A DNA stretch of 64,000 nt. It comes from Estrella lausannensis. Lineage in GTDB: Bacteria; Chlamydiota; Chlamydiia; Chlamydiales; Criblamydiaceae. The translations under genes and the position numbers were made by a program. Below the pieces are notes generated by a model. That model saw only the letters and a program-made list of their open reading frames with translations. It was not told the DNA's origin and did not search any database. The first letter of the stretch is position 1, and every line of letters starts with the position of its first letter. The DNA lies in assembly GCF_900000175.1 (NCBI RefSeq), contig NZ_CWGJ01000025.1, positions 356,464 to 420,463 on the forward strand. The letters are read 5' to 3'. Shown here in pieces: positions 1-8,462 of this stretch.

Positions 1-405
1 CTTGCGAAGAGGCGACCGTTGACAAATCTAGAGATCTTTAAACAGATGGAGAAAAGAGAGCATTTTCTGGACAAGCATCAATACTGGCTTGAGAAGTCCG
101 CGGACGACGAGTATTTAATCGCTTACGTTAATTTGGCCTACCATTATCTTACTTGCTTCGAAGATAATTCCGATGCCGTCAAGATGGCGCTCATGTATTT
201 ACGGAAAGCTGTCGCCAAAGTGGATTACATTTCCCCGAAAACCGAAAAGATACTGTTGGCTTGTTTAGAGGTTTTTCTTGATTACCCTGAACTTTGCTCC
301 GAAGATATTGACCGGGTTAAGATTCTTTTAGATATTAATACAAGATCATCTGCTGCAGAGAGGACGGAGCAGCCCTCTTCTGGGTGTTTTTCAGACCATC
401 AATAA
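1..405 (+). CDS. C-terminal part of a helical-repeat protein, truncated by window edge
   Basis: The frame is open from the first base of the window to the TAA at 403-405, so this is most likely the 3' end of a longer gene and not a new gene starting at the internal TTG at 19. The visible 134 codons are rich in Leu, Ala, Tyr and charged residues, with helix-pair spacing like Sel1 or TPR units (for example around AYVNLAYHYL). The last 20 residues are Ser/Gln/Glu rich and look unstructured. The gene converges on the minus-strand gene at 451-2628, and the shared hairpin at 406-436 directly follows its stop. I do not recognise the family; function unknown. Confidence 0.55.
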   Translation, partial: LAKRRPLTNLEIFKQMEKREHFLDKHQYWLEKSADDEYLIAYVNLAYHYLTCFEDNSDAVKMALMYLRKAVAKVDYISPKTEKILLACLEVFLDYPELCSEDIDRVKILLDINTRSSAAERTEQPSSGCFSDHQ

Positions 406-436
406 AAGCCCTCCCCCCCTTCGATCAGGAGGGCTT
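406..436 (-). terminator. Rho-independent terminator for the 451-2628 gene
   Basis: AAGCCCTCC (406-414) pairs perfectly with GGAGGGCTT (428-436). Read on the minus strand the stem is followed by TTATT, a short U-rich tail, 15 bases past the stop of the minus-strand gene. On the plus strand no T run follows, so it acts mainly for the minus strand. Confidence 0.7.
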
Positions 437-450
437 ATGAGAATCCATCT

Positions 451-2628
451 CTAGGACGAGACGGGAATCGCTTCCGCAAAAATGGCGGAGATGGCGCCCG
501 GTTGTGAGCGACTCGAGAGCGCTGTCCTCAAGGACTCTTCCACTTGGTAGAGGCCGATCAGTTTTATCAGCATTTTTGACGATTTGTCTTTTTCCACACT
601 CCAACTTCTGTGAAGCAGGGCGACTTTCTTTTGCGTTACGGCAAAGTAGGGCACTAACGCATTGATCACGTCGGCATGGGTGCAAGCTGATTTTGTTTGC
701 ACCAGGCTTTTCAAAGCGCTGGCCAGAGACTTTTTATATGTCAGATCCGAATCGGGTTCCCGCCACTCTGAGATGCCATCCAGATCAATGTTGATAAAGT
801 CGGGCAGCAGCTCCGTTTCCGAAAATAGCCTCAGGTAGAAGCGCCTCACTGTCTCCAGCGACATATAAATGAATTCACTCGCTTCATCGTACTGCTCCGT
901 ATAGCTTTCGAACTCCTTGCGGAAATGCTCTTCTATTTCCTTGTGATCAACCTTTTCGGTGGCGATCTTTTTAAAGACGGAGTGGTTGAATAAAACCTGT
1001 TTTGACTTAGGAGCCTTGGTGAAACTTTCCCCTGTGTTTGTAATAAACTCCCGCTCTTTCTCTTCTTTCCAGGCAAAACATGAGGGGAATGGCAGTGTGT
1101 GTGCCCTTTCAAACTTTTTCACCTCATCTTGATCGTTGAATAAGGCCAAGAATAGATTAAGAGTCTGGGATGCTATTTCCTTGTCGTGATCCTTCAAAGG
1201 CTCTTTTTCCCATCCCATGATATCTCTTTCCCGATGAACCTGGGGAAAGATGGTGATCAATTTCTTAATTTCCTCAGTGCTTAGGGCAGTGGTCGGGGCA
1301 GCCGTTGACGAGGCGAGAGCGTTTCTTGCTCTCGGATTTTCATCCAATTCAAGAAAACTGTAATCTAAAATTTGCGACACAACATCGGCTACAACTGTTT
1401 TGGAGCCTGGCTTAATCTTCTCAGCGGCCTCTCCCATCAGGTGAATCGTGTTGACAAAAGCTGTGTAGTAATTCACCAGATTATAGAAGCGCGCCAGCGA
1501 GTGTTGCCTTTGCTCTTTCATGATGTTGCTGAGGATGACGATTTTTGAGCCTCCTCCTGCGTGCGCTAACGAAGAGGGCCTGCGTAGTGACTCTTTTATG
1601 ATAAGCTGCGTCGAAGCCTCTTCGATGAGGAGATTTAAAGGGTCTTTGAGGCACTCTTCCCTGAGAGAGATTAAAGCCGCTTCGGCGATATCTTGACGTT
1701 TCTTTTTCAGATCCTCTATTTCGGTGATGATGATTGCGATTATGGAATTTAAAATTTTTATATCACCGGATCCGGATCTGCATTGATTTTTCAGGGCAGC
1801 GTAGACTCCTCCTGTTTTTAAAGGAACTGCCTGTGAGAGCATGTGCTTGAAGTACTTTCTAAGGGTCAATTCCTCGCAGGAGTCTTTGCCTAGTGTAAAT
1901 TGCAGTTTTTTCTCATTCCAGCATTGATTAAAGACCTCGACGAGATCCGTTCGGTCATCCCAGGCTGCCTTGTTGATTTTGCCTTCGTACTTGGGCTCGT
2001 TATAACCTGCTTTCGTAAGAGCCAGGGAGTGATCCATTGCTCCTAAATCGACGAGTTGATCCAGTCTGGCGGGAAGTACAAGCGGCTGGCAGGCATCGAC
2101 TGCCTTCTGATACGCACTTTTCAATAGAGGCACAGCGGTGTGTGTCGGTGGCAGGTAATGTTCGACCATGAGAAAGTGTTGGCCTCGCTTTGCTAAGCAG
2201 ACAATCATATCCGTGAAGCTGAAGGGCATGCGTTTTATTGTCCACTCATCCAGTTCCTGCTGCAGCTTCTTTCTTTCCTCTCTCAGCGCTTTAACGGGGG
2301 GCTCCTCTTTAGCCTCTTTTGTCAGATCTTTGAATTTTCGGGGGCGGAACGTGTTTTTTTCTTTGCCAATCAGGGGCGAGAGTCCGTCGAAAAAGTAGTC
2401 AGAAGACTGGACAGCCTCGTCCTCATTGGAAACGCAAAATTCAACGGCGGGAAGGGTGGCGACCAACTCCTTCTCTTCCTTGATAATTTTAAGCAACGAG
2501 CCGTATTTGGAAGGGGAGCTCGGGGGAGATATCCTTCCTTTGTAAGGAACTATAGCGGAATCTAATCCTCTGCGGTGCAAGGGGGGGCTGGTGATGATGG
2601 GATCAGGGGATGTTGGCGGTGAATACAT
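451..2628 (-). CDS. 725-residue orphan protein, possible secreted effector
   Basis: Long single ORF starting at ATG 2628. No family is recognised. The first 40 residues are rich in Pro and Ser (MYSPPTSPDP, SPPSSPSK) and look disordered. The rest is Lys/Glu/Leu-rich and predicted by eye to be mostly helical. No signal peptide, transmembrane segment or enzymatic motif is visible. The 5' flank (about 2629-2720) is very AT rich, as for the other large orphans here (21630, 32430, 33261, 36163). A terminator follows at 406-436, so it is probably monocistronic. An N-terminal disordered leader on a large lineage-restricted protein is common among chlamydial type III effectors, but nothing here proves secretion. 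Confidence 0.75.
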   Translation of the reverse strand: MYSPPTSPDPIITSPPLHRRGLDSAIVPYKGRISPPSSPSKYGSLLKIIKEEKELVATLPAVEFCVSNEDEAVQSSDYFFDGLSPLIGKEKNTFRPRKFKDLTKEAKEEPPVKALREERKKLQQELDEWTIKRMPFSFTDMIVCLAKRGQHFLMVEHYLPPTHTAVPLLKSAYQKAVDACQPLVLPARLDQLVDLGAMDHSLALTKAGYNEPKYEGKINKAAWDDRTDLVEVFNQCWNEKKLQFTLGKDSCEELTLRKYFKHMLSQAVPLKTGGVYAALKNQCRSGSGDIKILNSIIAIIITEIEDLKKKRQDIAEAALISLREECLKDPLNLLIEEASTQLIIKESLRRPSSLAHAGGGSKIVILSNIMKEQRQHSLARFYNLVNYYTAFVNTIHLMGEAAEKIKPGSKTVVADVVSQILDYSFLELDENPRARNALASSTAAPTTALSTEEIKKLITIFPQVHRERDIMGWEKEPLKDHDKEIASQTLNLFLALFNDQDEVKKFERAHTLPFPSCFAWKEEKEREFITNTGESFTKAPKSKQVLFNHSVFKKIATEKVDHKEIEEHFRKEFESYTEQYDEASEFIYMSLETVRRFYLRLFSETELLPDFINIDLDGISEWREPDSDLTYKKSLASALKSLVQTKSACTHADVINALVPYFAVTQKKVALLHRSWSVEKDKSSKMLIKLIGLYQVEESLRTALSSRSQPGAISAIFAEAIPVSS

Positions 2629-2864
2629 AGAATACCTATTAAAACAGAGGAATTTTTTAGTATTTTAGTTAATTGGTTAATAAAAGTAAATAATTTTTGT
2701 TTGATTTAAAAATCCCATATTGCAATTTAAAATATATTTAACGTGCTTCTCTGCGTGGAGATCGGTGATGCGTTCCGAGTTCTCGATGTTTTTCTCTGAA
2801 GGGGATAAATATGTCGAAAACATCTGAAAATCGCATCATTAGAAACACTTTTGCCAGAGCTTTT

Positions 2865-2957
2865 ACAAGATTGTTCACCGATATGGATTTCGTCGCTTTG
2901 GGGGATTATTTTGACCCTGAAAACCACAGAAATCGAATCTGTTAACGGTCTCTAAGG
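2865..2957. repeat. Family D palindromic repeat, copy 1
   Basis: Contains GGATTTCGTCG followed by TTTGGGGGATTATTTTGACC and ends GTTAACGGTCTCTAA. The same strings recur at 10509-10560 and, on the other strand, at 55846-55931. The stretch 2629-2864 holds no gene I can support; it is the AT-rich promoter side of the 451-2628 gene. Confidence 0.45.
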
Positions 2958-3067
2958 GTTCGACAAAGGGCTGAATTTTGTTAAATCAGACAGAGTTTGT
3001 ATCGGTAATAAAAAATTCAAACTCTTCCTTGGACAATTAACAAATCGTGGGTTATCTGCGGGGGGTA

Positions 3068-3121
3068 TATACAGAAAGTGTCTCAAAATTTGGGTTTTGG
3101 CTTCGAGACACTTTCGGCATA
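3068..3121. repeat. Family A repeat, 54-bp reduced copy
   Basis: Begins TATACAGAAAGTGTCTC and ends GAGACACTTTCGGCATA, a near-perfect hairpin with the family A ends and most of the interior lost. It lies 4 bp past the stop of the M16C protease gene and could end its transcript. Confidence 0.6.
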
Positions 3122-3125
3122 GCCT

Positions 3126-6077
3126 CTAAGATAGGGGATAGAGAGGCAGAGGTTTTTCTCCCTCCTCTTTCAGTAGTGCATTTTCTTTGTCAAATAGTTC
3201 TTTACCGGCGAAGGCGACAAAAGGCGCCTCTTCAAGCTTGGGTGCGATGACATTTTTTAGGACATCAACTACCTCTTCCTTCGTTGCCTTGAGAAGCCTT
3301 TCCCTCCATTCCTGACGGAGGGTGGGTGTTCTTCCTTCTTTATGGAAACTGTAGGAGATATCGGCCCGGCTGCCAGGAGATACCGGGGAGTCTTGTGATT
3401 GAATAGCCTCCAGCTTGGCTTCAGTGAGGTCCTGTTTGGTGAAACCTCCCGCGGCCAGCTTGGCGACAGCGTCTTTGAAAGCTTTCTTTGTGGCCGCGAT
3501 GTGGGGGTCGCGGAAAGAAAAGAAGACGAATTGGCCGGCCAGCGGGTAGCAGGTGGCCCCGCCTCCATAGGCTCCGCCCTCTTCACGAATCTTCTGATGG
3601 AGAAAGCGATTTTCGAGCAGGCTTGACGCCAAAGAGAACAGCGGGGATCGAGGATCGGCATAGGGCACTAAAGAGAGAGCCATAGCTGCGGAGGACACAG
3701 GGGCTGAAATCACACGGCCCTGGGAGGCGATTTTCTCTTTGCGAGGCGCCCTTTTGATCGGCTTAGGCTCTTTTGACGGCTTTGAGAAATTGGAAAAATC
3801 TTCGCTATGGAGGAGCTCAATCGTGCTTTCATCCCCTGAGATGATGAGCTCCGGACTTGCTTTTTTGAAGATCTCCTGCTGCAGGTAGAGCAGCCTTTCG
3901 ACTAAGGAATCGATTGTCTGATCGAGATTCTGTGTCAGTGCTTTCATCTTTTGCCAATAGGTCAAGCCAAACCAGGCGTCGTTGATGCGTGCTGGCTCGC
4001 TAAGCCCTTTAGTAGAGAGACTGATTGCATAGCGCAGCGCACTTTGAGTGAGCCTTGAATCAAGCGATGTCCAGTGTTTCAATAGCACTTCTTTGATACG
4101 TTTCTTATTTGTGAAATCACACTCTTTGGCAAGACCCTTCATCAGGTGCATCATCTCTTGGGTATTTCTTTTCAGACACTTGCCTGAGAGTTGCAGAGAG
4201 GGGGTGAAGAGGTTTGGATCCCGGGCGTTTAATTGCAACGAGACCGACGCACCGATTCCACCGGTGCTTGCCTGCACTTCGTTTAAGAACTTCTCGTATG
4301 CCATGCTTTTTAAACCAATTTGCGGAAGAAGGAGGGCAAAAAGCCTGAGCAGGTAGAGATCTTCTTCAGGAAGCAGGGGCAGGGGGAAAATCAGGTCGGT
4401 GTAGGTAATGTGGTTTGTAAAGCAGGTGTGATAGTATCCCTTGAGGGGACCGAACTTCTCCTCTTTGAGTGGGTAATCCCTGATTTTGCCCGGCACGTCT
4501 TTTAGGGTTAGTTTAGGAAGTATGTTGATGTCTTGCTTCTCTTCCTCTTTCTGGGCCTTTTCTAGTTTCAAGGCCTCTTTTACGATCGCCTTTTTCTGGG
4601 AAGCCGAAAGCGCTTTCTCTATCTTTTGAATTCTCTGTTTCTCTTCCTTAAGCTCTTTTTTGGCAAGGGAGGGATCGGGTTCCATCAGCACTTTGACAAA
4701 GTGGCGATTGTCGAGCATCGTTTTTTTAAGCAGCTCTTCGAAGTAGCGCTTATTTTTCTTCAGCGTTTTTTTCAGCTTTTCGATCTGTGTGTGGATGAGA
4801 AGGCCCTCTTCGGGTTCGACCCCGTGCTGTTTTAAGAGGCCGCTTCTGAAAAAGAGAATGAGGCCATAGGGGTAGTGGTCGCCGGTGATTTCGCTACGGT
4901 GAAATTCGAACTGATGGATGGCGCTCTCGATCAGCTTTTTACTAAACCCTTTGGCAACAAGATCTTCTAGTGTCGAGAAGACTGTTTTCTCCAGGGTTTT
5001 AGCGTCCTTTGCCTCGATGCCGCTCAATGTGAGTACTAAGGGCGCTTCGGAGATTTCGCTGTCTAAGGACAGCGATGCCTGGGAAGCAAGGCCCGATTTC
5101 AAGATGGCCATTTTAAGTGGGGAGGCATCGGTGTCCATGAGCATGACCTGGAGAATGGAGAGGGCGAGGAGCTCTTGCTGGTCTTGGATGGGGGTGGTTA
5201 GCCAGCCGAGGGACATGTAAGCTTTTTTCTCTCCCATCTCCTCTTGCGAAAGAGGGTATTTGGATTTGACGGATTTCGGTTTGGTGAAGCGCTTCTCCAG
5301 GGGCAAAAGGGGAAGTTTGGAAGCCGGCTTTGCTTTGGAGAGCACCTTTTTGCGGATGAAGTCCAGATGGCCCTCTAGGGGCAAGTCACCATAGAAAAAG
5401 AAGAGGCAGCGGGCTGGGTCGTAGTGCTCTTTGTGAAAATTCACGAGCTCTTCGTAGGTTAAGTCAGGGATTACTTTGGGGTCGCCGCCGGAATTGATGC
5501 CATAGGTGATGGTTGGAAATAGCTGGGCGTTTATCTCTTCGCTTAAGCGCGAGCCGGCAGAGGAAAGAGCTCCTTTCATCTCATTGTAAACAATTCCTTT
5601 GATTTCAAGAGGCGTTTTGGGATCTTTTCCGGTTTGATATTCCAGGCGGTGTCCTTCTTGGAGGAAACTCTCTTTTTTGAGTGTCGGAAAAAAAACAGCG
5701 TCCAGATAGACATCCAGTAAATTATAAAAATCCTTTTTCACCAAGGTGGCGGCCGGATAGCAGGTAAAGTCAGAGCCGGTCAAGGCATTCATGAAGGTGT
5801 TTAAGCTCCTTCTCAGCATGGAGAAGAAGGGGTCTTTGACCGGATAGTTTTTAGAGCCGCAAAGCACCATGTGTTCTAAGATGTGCGCCACCCCGTTGGA
5901 GGTTTTGGGGATGGTTTTGAAGGAGAGGCAAAAAACGTTTTCGGGATCTTTTGCTTTCAGGTGGAGCACCTCGGCTCCTGTTTTCTCATCGCGAAGTTCT
6001 GTCAGATGCAGGTCAAGTTCGGGGATGGGAATGGATTTTGTGACTTCGAATCCTTTGATCAGAGTTTTTTTTGCCAT
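3126..6077 (-). CDS. M16C family zinc metalloprotease (presequence-protease type)
   Basis: A 983-residue peptidase of the M16C group, the size of CT824-type chlamydial insulinase-family proteases and of PreP. The inverted zinc motif HILEH is at residues 65-69 and the third zinc ligand is probably Glu166 in YNEMKGA, 97 residues after the motif, the spacing of this group. The first third carries the catalytic M16 domain, the middle (about 480-560) is the charged linker of the M16C-associated region, and the last third is the non-catalytic M16 repeat. Members degrade free peptides in a closed chamber; cytosolic location is expected because no signal peptide is visible. ATG 6077 follows AAGGAGCGG at a suitable distance. 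Family is certain, substrate is not. Confidence 0.93.
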   Translation of the reverse strand: MAKKTLIKGFEVTKSIPIPELDLHLTELRDEKTGAEVLHLKAKDPENVFCLSFKTIPKTSNGVAHILEHMVLCGSKNYPVKDPFFSMLRRSLNTFMNALTGSDFTCYPAATLVKKDFYNLLDVYLDAVFFPTLKKESFLQEGHRLEYQTGKDPKTPLEIKGIVYNEMKGALSSAGSRLSEEINAQLFPTITYGINSGGDPKVIPDLTYEELVNFHKEHYDPARCLFFFYGDLPLEGHLDFIRKKVLSKAKPASKLPLLPLEKRFTKPKSVKSKYPLSQEEMGEKKAYMSLGWLTTPIQDQQELLALSILQVMLMDTDASPLKMAILKSGLASQASLSLDSEISEAPLVLTLSGIEAKDAKTLEKTVFSTLEDLVAKGFSKKLIESAIHQFEFHRSEITGDHYPYGLILFFRSGLLKQHGVEPEEGLLIHTQIEKLKKTLKKNKRYFEELLKKTMLDNRHFVKVLMEPDPSLAKKELKEEKQRIQKIEKALSASQKKAIVKEALKLEKAQKEEEKQDINILPKLTLKDVPGKIRDYPLKEEKFGPLKGYYHTCFTNHITYTDLIFPLPLLPEEDLYLLRLFALLLPQIGLKSMAYEKFLNEVQASTGGIGASVSLQLNARDPNLFTPSLQLSGKCLKRNTQEMMHLMKGLAKECDFTNKKRIKEVLLKHWTSLDSRLTQSALRYAISLSTKGLSEPARINDAWFGLTYWQKMKALTQNLDQTIDSLVERLLYLQQEIFKKASPELIISGDESTIELLHSEDFSNFSKPSKEPKPIKRAPRKEKIASQGRVISAPVSSAAMALSLVPYADPRSPLFSLASSLLENRFLHQKIREEGGAYGGGATCYPLAGQFVFFSFRDPHIAATKKAFKDAVAKLAAGGFTKQDLTEAKLEAIQSQDSPVSPGSRADISYSFHKEGRTPTLRQEWRERLLKATKEEVVDVLKNVIAPKLEEAPFVAFAGKELFDKENALLKEEGEKPLPLYPLS

Positions 6078-6159
6078 GGGGACCGCTCCTTCCTTTTGGC
6101 TGCCTATTGTAGTGAAGAAGCGGGATTATTTAAACAGAGTCTTCGAATCGGGGGATGTG

Positions 6160-6210
6160 GAGGTAGTCCATACACTGAAAGCGTATGATTTATTTGCTGA
6201 ATCGGGGGCT
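6160..6210. repeat. Family C repeat, left-end fragment
   Basis: TAGTCCATACACTGAAAGCG then TATGATTTATTTGCTGAATCG matches the left half of family C (31880, 10431, 12099). The right half is absent. Confidence 0.5.
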
Positions 6211-6239
6211 CAGGCCGGTCCTCATATCCCAAGGAATTC

Positions 6240-6403
6240 TACACGGAACGTCCTTCAAAAATTTGGCATGGGGGCTTTGAGAAAGCCTCGGGATTGAAAG
6301 CTTGCAAGTTACCTCATGTTTCTAATATTAGGTGACTTGTAATCTTTTAATCTTGGAGAGCTTTCTCTTTGCCAAACCTGAATTTTGAGATGCTTTCGCT
6401 ATA
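6240..6403. repeat. Family A palindromic repeat, degenerate full-length copy
   Basis: About 164 bp. Arms GGCTTTGAGAAAGCC...GATTGAAAGCTTGCAAGT and ACTTGTAATC...GGAGAGCTTTCTCTTTGCC surround the core CTAATATTAGG. The right end TTTTGAGATGCTTTCGCTATA is well kept and the left end has drifted. It fills the gap between dnaA and the protease gene. Confidence 0.6.
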
Positions 6404-6473
6404 TTTCTACTAATAGACATCTTGCGCTCGATGAGCCACGCGAGCTTTCACGCTAAAAATCTATGGGCAAATA

Positions 6474-7826
6474 TTAGTCTAAATTGATGTTTCGCTCGAC
6501 GATGCCGACCTGGCGTCTTAAAAGCTCGTCTTCGGCGATCTTTTTTTCAATGGTCTTTCTGGCATGCAGCAGAGTGGAGTGGGTCTTTCCAAAGGCTGCA
6601 CCGATCATCTGGAGGGAATCATTGATGAGTTTACAGGCAAGATACATGGCTACCTGTCTGGGGAGGGCGACCTCTTTTGTGCGGATAGCTCCTCTAAGAT
6701 CGCTGATTTTAACTTCAAAAACCATCGCGACGGCTTTCAAGATCTGTTCGACCGAGACTTTCCTTTGCGGGTTGAGCTGGAACATCTCTTTCAAGGCGTG
6801 CTCTACCATCTCTTCCGTGATGGCAAGGTTCATCAGCCTGCTTTGCGCGCTCAAGCGGTTGATCGCTCCTTCGAGCTGTCGGACGTTGTTGTAGATGTGC
6901 TCGGCGATATAGAAGGCGATTTTGCTGGGGATGCAGAGACCTTTTTTTTCGGCCTTGGACTGCAAGATGGCGACGCGGGTTTCCAACTCGGGAACTCCCA
7001 TATGGGCCACAAGACCCCACTCCATCCTGGCAACCATTCGCTCTGAGAGTTTTAGCTGTGCCGGCGGTTTATCGCTTGTGATGACAATCTGCTTTTTTTG
7101 GTTGATGAGCGCCTCGAAGGTGTTGCAAAACTCCTCTTCGAAGTTCAGCCTGTTTTGCAGAAACTGGATATCGTCGACCAAGAGAACATCGACGTCTTGG
7201 CGGTAGAAGCGTTTCATTTTGTCTACCGATTTATTGCGGAGGCTGTCTACCAGGTCATTGATGAATTGCTCAGTGGTGATGCATTGCACTTTCAGCTTTT
7301 TGGAGCCCTCTTTGATGTGGTGGCCGATGCTGTGGAGGATGTGCGTTTTACCAAGGCCGACGCCGCCGTGGATGAATAAAGGGTTGTAGGATTGTCCCGG
7401 GCGCATGGCAACGCCCATCGCCGCCGATTTGACAAATTGATTGGCAGCTCCTTCGATAAAACTCTCAAACCGGTATTGTGGATTTAAATCCACTTCAAAG
7501 GGTGATGGCGCTTTGACGGTGTAGGCTATGGGCGCGGGAGTCGGTGCTTTTTCTTCCGTTTTTACAGTCTTGGCGATGACAAAGCGGATTGCCGGTTCGC
7601 CGTTTTCCCTGACTGGCAGAAAGGAGATGAGTTCCTCTTTGTAGTTGGAGAGAAGGTACTCCTGGACAAAGATGTTGGGAACTTCAAGCTGCACTTCCTC
7701 TTCAGAGCCATCCACAAAGACGATAGGTGCAAGCCAGTTGCCGAAAGCAGCTGGTGTCGTTTTTTTCTTCACAAACTCGAGAAAATCGGTCCAAGCTTGT
7801 TTCGTGTCTAAAGCGAGCATCGTCAT
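6474..7826 (-). CDS. dnaA: Chromosomal replication initiator DnaA (chlamydial dnaA_2 position)
   Basis: 450-residue AAA+ initiator. Domain I occupies about 1-90, a Pro/Ala linker 91-110, the ATPase core 115-330 with Walker A GGVGLGKT (154-161) and Walker B LLVDDI (215-220), and the C-terminal DNA-binding domain contains [14 protein letters not shown]. The last motif departs from the common GRDHTTVLHA version, as expected for a divergent chlamydial copy. Chlamydiae carry two dnaA genes; the neighbours (CT274-like, CT273-like, rsmH operon) place this as the CT275 counterpart. ATG 7826 follows GAAGGA. The gene stands alone, with a 636-bp upstream gap that contains DnaA-box-like sites, which could mean autoregulation. 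Confidence 0.95.
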   Translation of the reverse strand: MTMLALDTKQAWTDFLEFVKKKTTPAAFGNWLAPIVFVDGSEEEVQLEVPNIFVQEYLLSNYKEELISFLPVRENGEPAIRFVIAKTVKTEEKAPTPAPIAYTVKAPSPFEVDLNPQYRFESFIEGAANQFVKSAAMGVAMRPGQSYNPLFIHGGVGLGKTHILHSIGHHIKEGSKKLKVQCITTEQFINDLVDSLRNKSVDKMKRFYRQDVDVLLVDDIQFLQNRLNFEEEFCNTFEALINQKKQIVITSDKPPAQLKLSERMVARMEWGLVAHMGVPELETRVAILQSKAEKKGLCIPSKIAFYIAEHIYNNVRQLEGAINRLSAQSRLMNLAITEEMVEHALKEMFQLNPQRKVSVEQILKAVAMVFEVKISDLRGAIRTKEVALPRQVAMYLACKLINDSLQMIGAAFGKTHSTLLHARKTIEKKIAEDELLRRQVGIVERNINLD

Positions 7827-8385
7827 AAGTCCTTCAATCTTGTTACTAGGGTCTTGTGTCTTTAAATATTCGTATTGGCCGGCAATTTTCGTGCCGGGAT
7901 GTGAAATCCATGGCCCTTCTAGCTGTCTTCCATTGGATGCAGGGCAGCCACATGAAACGGCATGTTTTTTAACGGGATTCAGGTCCTTAAAAAAGGAAAA
8001 TCAAGAATTATAAACAATCTTTCCACAAACGATCCTGAAGCGTTTAACGTTGAGAAAATCTAATCGAGGTTCGATATACCCGCAAGACCTTTGCTCTCTT
8101 TTGTTCATGAATTGTCGATAACTCACTGATAATCAGAAGATGGGAAAGGGTCGAAGTCGCCCTTTCGCCCGGGAGTGGTTTGGTTTGAGTGTAATACGTT
8201 GTATCTAAATAATATATGCATTTACAGGGAGCCCTAATCTGCTATTGAAGAGGGGTTTGTGGCCTCCCCTCTTTGGTTCGGAAATTCATGGGAAATGTGG
8301 AAAGTGTTGATAAGAAAAATAAGGGAAAAATCGATGTTATGCACAACGGCCATCTGTCTCTTTTTTTTATATGGAAAGCGATTTA
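7827..8385. promoter_or_regulatory. Upstream region of dnaA with DnaA-box-like sites
   Basis: No gene is visible here. TTATGCACA (8337-8345, plus) fits the relaxed box TTATNCACA. CTTTCCACA occurs at 8019-8027 (plus) and 8296-8304 (minus), each two mismatches from TTATCCACA. AT-rich tracts lie between them, including about 8190-8225. This could be the dnaA promoter region or a cluster used for control of initiation. The evidence for an origin is weak. Confidence 0.35.
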
Positions 8386-8428
8386 AAAATTTGTTTTTTG
8401 GCCTTCTTGAGGCCAAAAAACAAATTTT
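8386..8428. terminator. Perfect 19-bp hairpin downstream of the TPR/MBL gene
   Basis: AAAATTTGTTTTTTGGCCT (8386-8404) and its exact complement at 8410-8428 flank a 5-base loop. The stem contains A6/T6 tracts, so it gives a U-rich descending arm on both strands. It lies 34 bases past the stop of the minus-strand gene ending at 8463 and probably terminates it. Confidence 0.75.
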
Positions 8429-8462
8429 AATTCTTATGAAATGGGGATTGAGAGGGCGAAGC

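Noticed and set aside
2727..2927. 66-codon minus-strand frame upstream of the 725-residue gene
   Set aside because: Overlaps a family D repeat, no ribosome site, not protein-like.
3399..3685. Overlapping plus-strand frames opposite the M16C protease
   Set aside because: Antisense shadows of a clearly coding gene, with unusual composition and no ribosome sites.
7827..8462. Chromosomal origin
   Set aside because: Only one acceptable DnaA box, and known chlamydial origins are not beside this dnaA copy.
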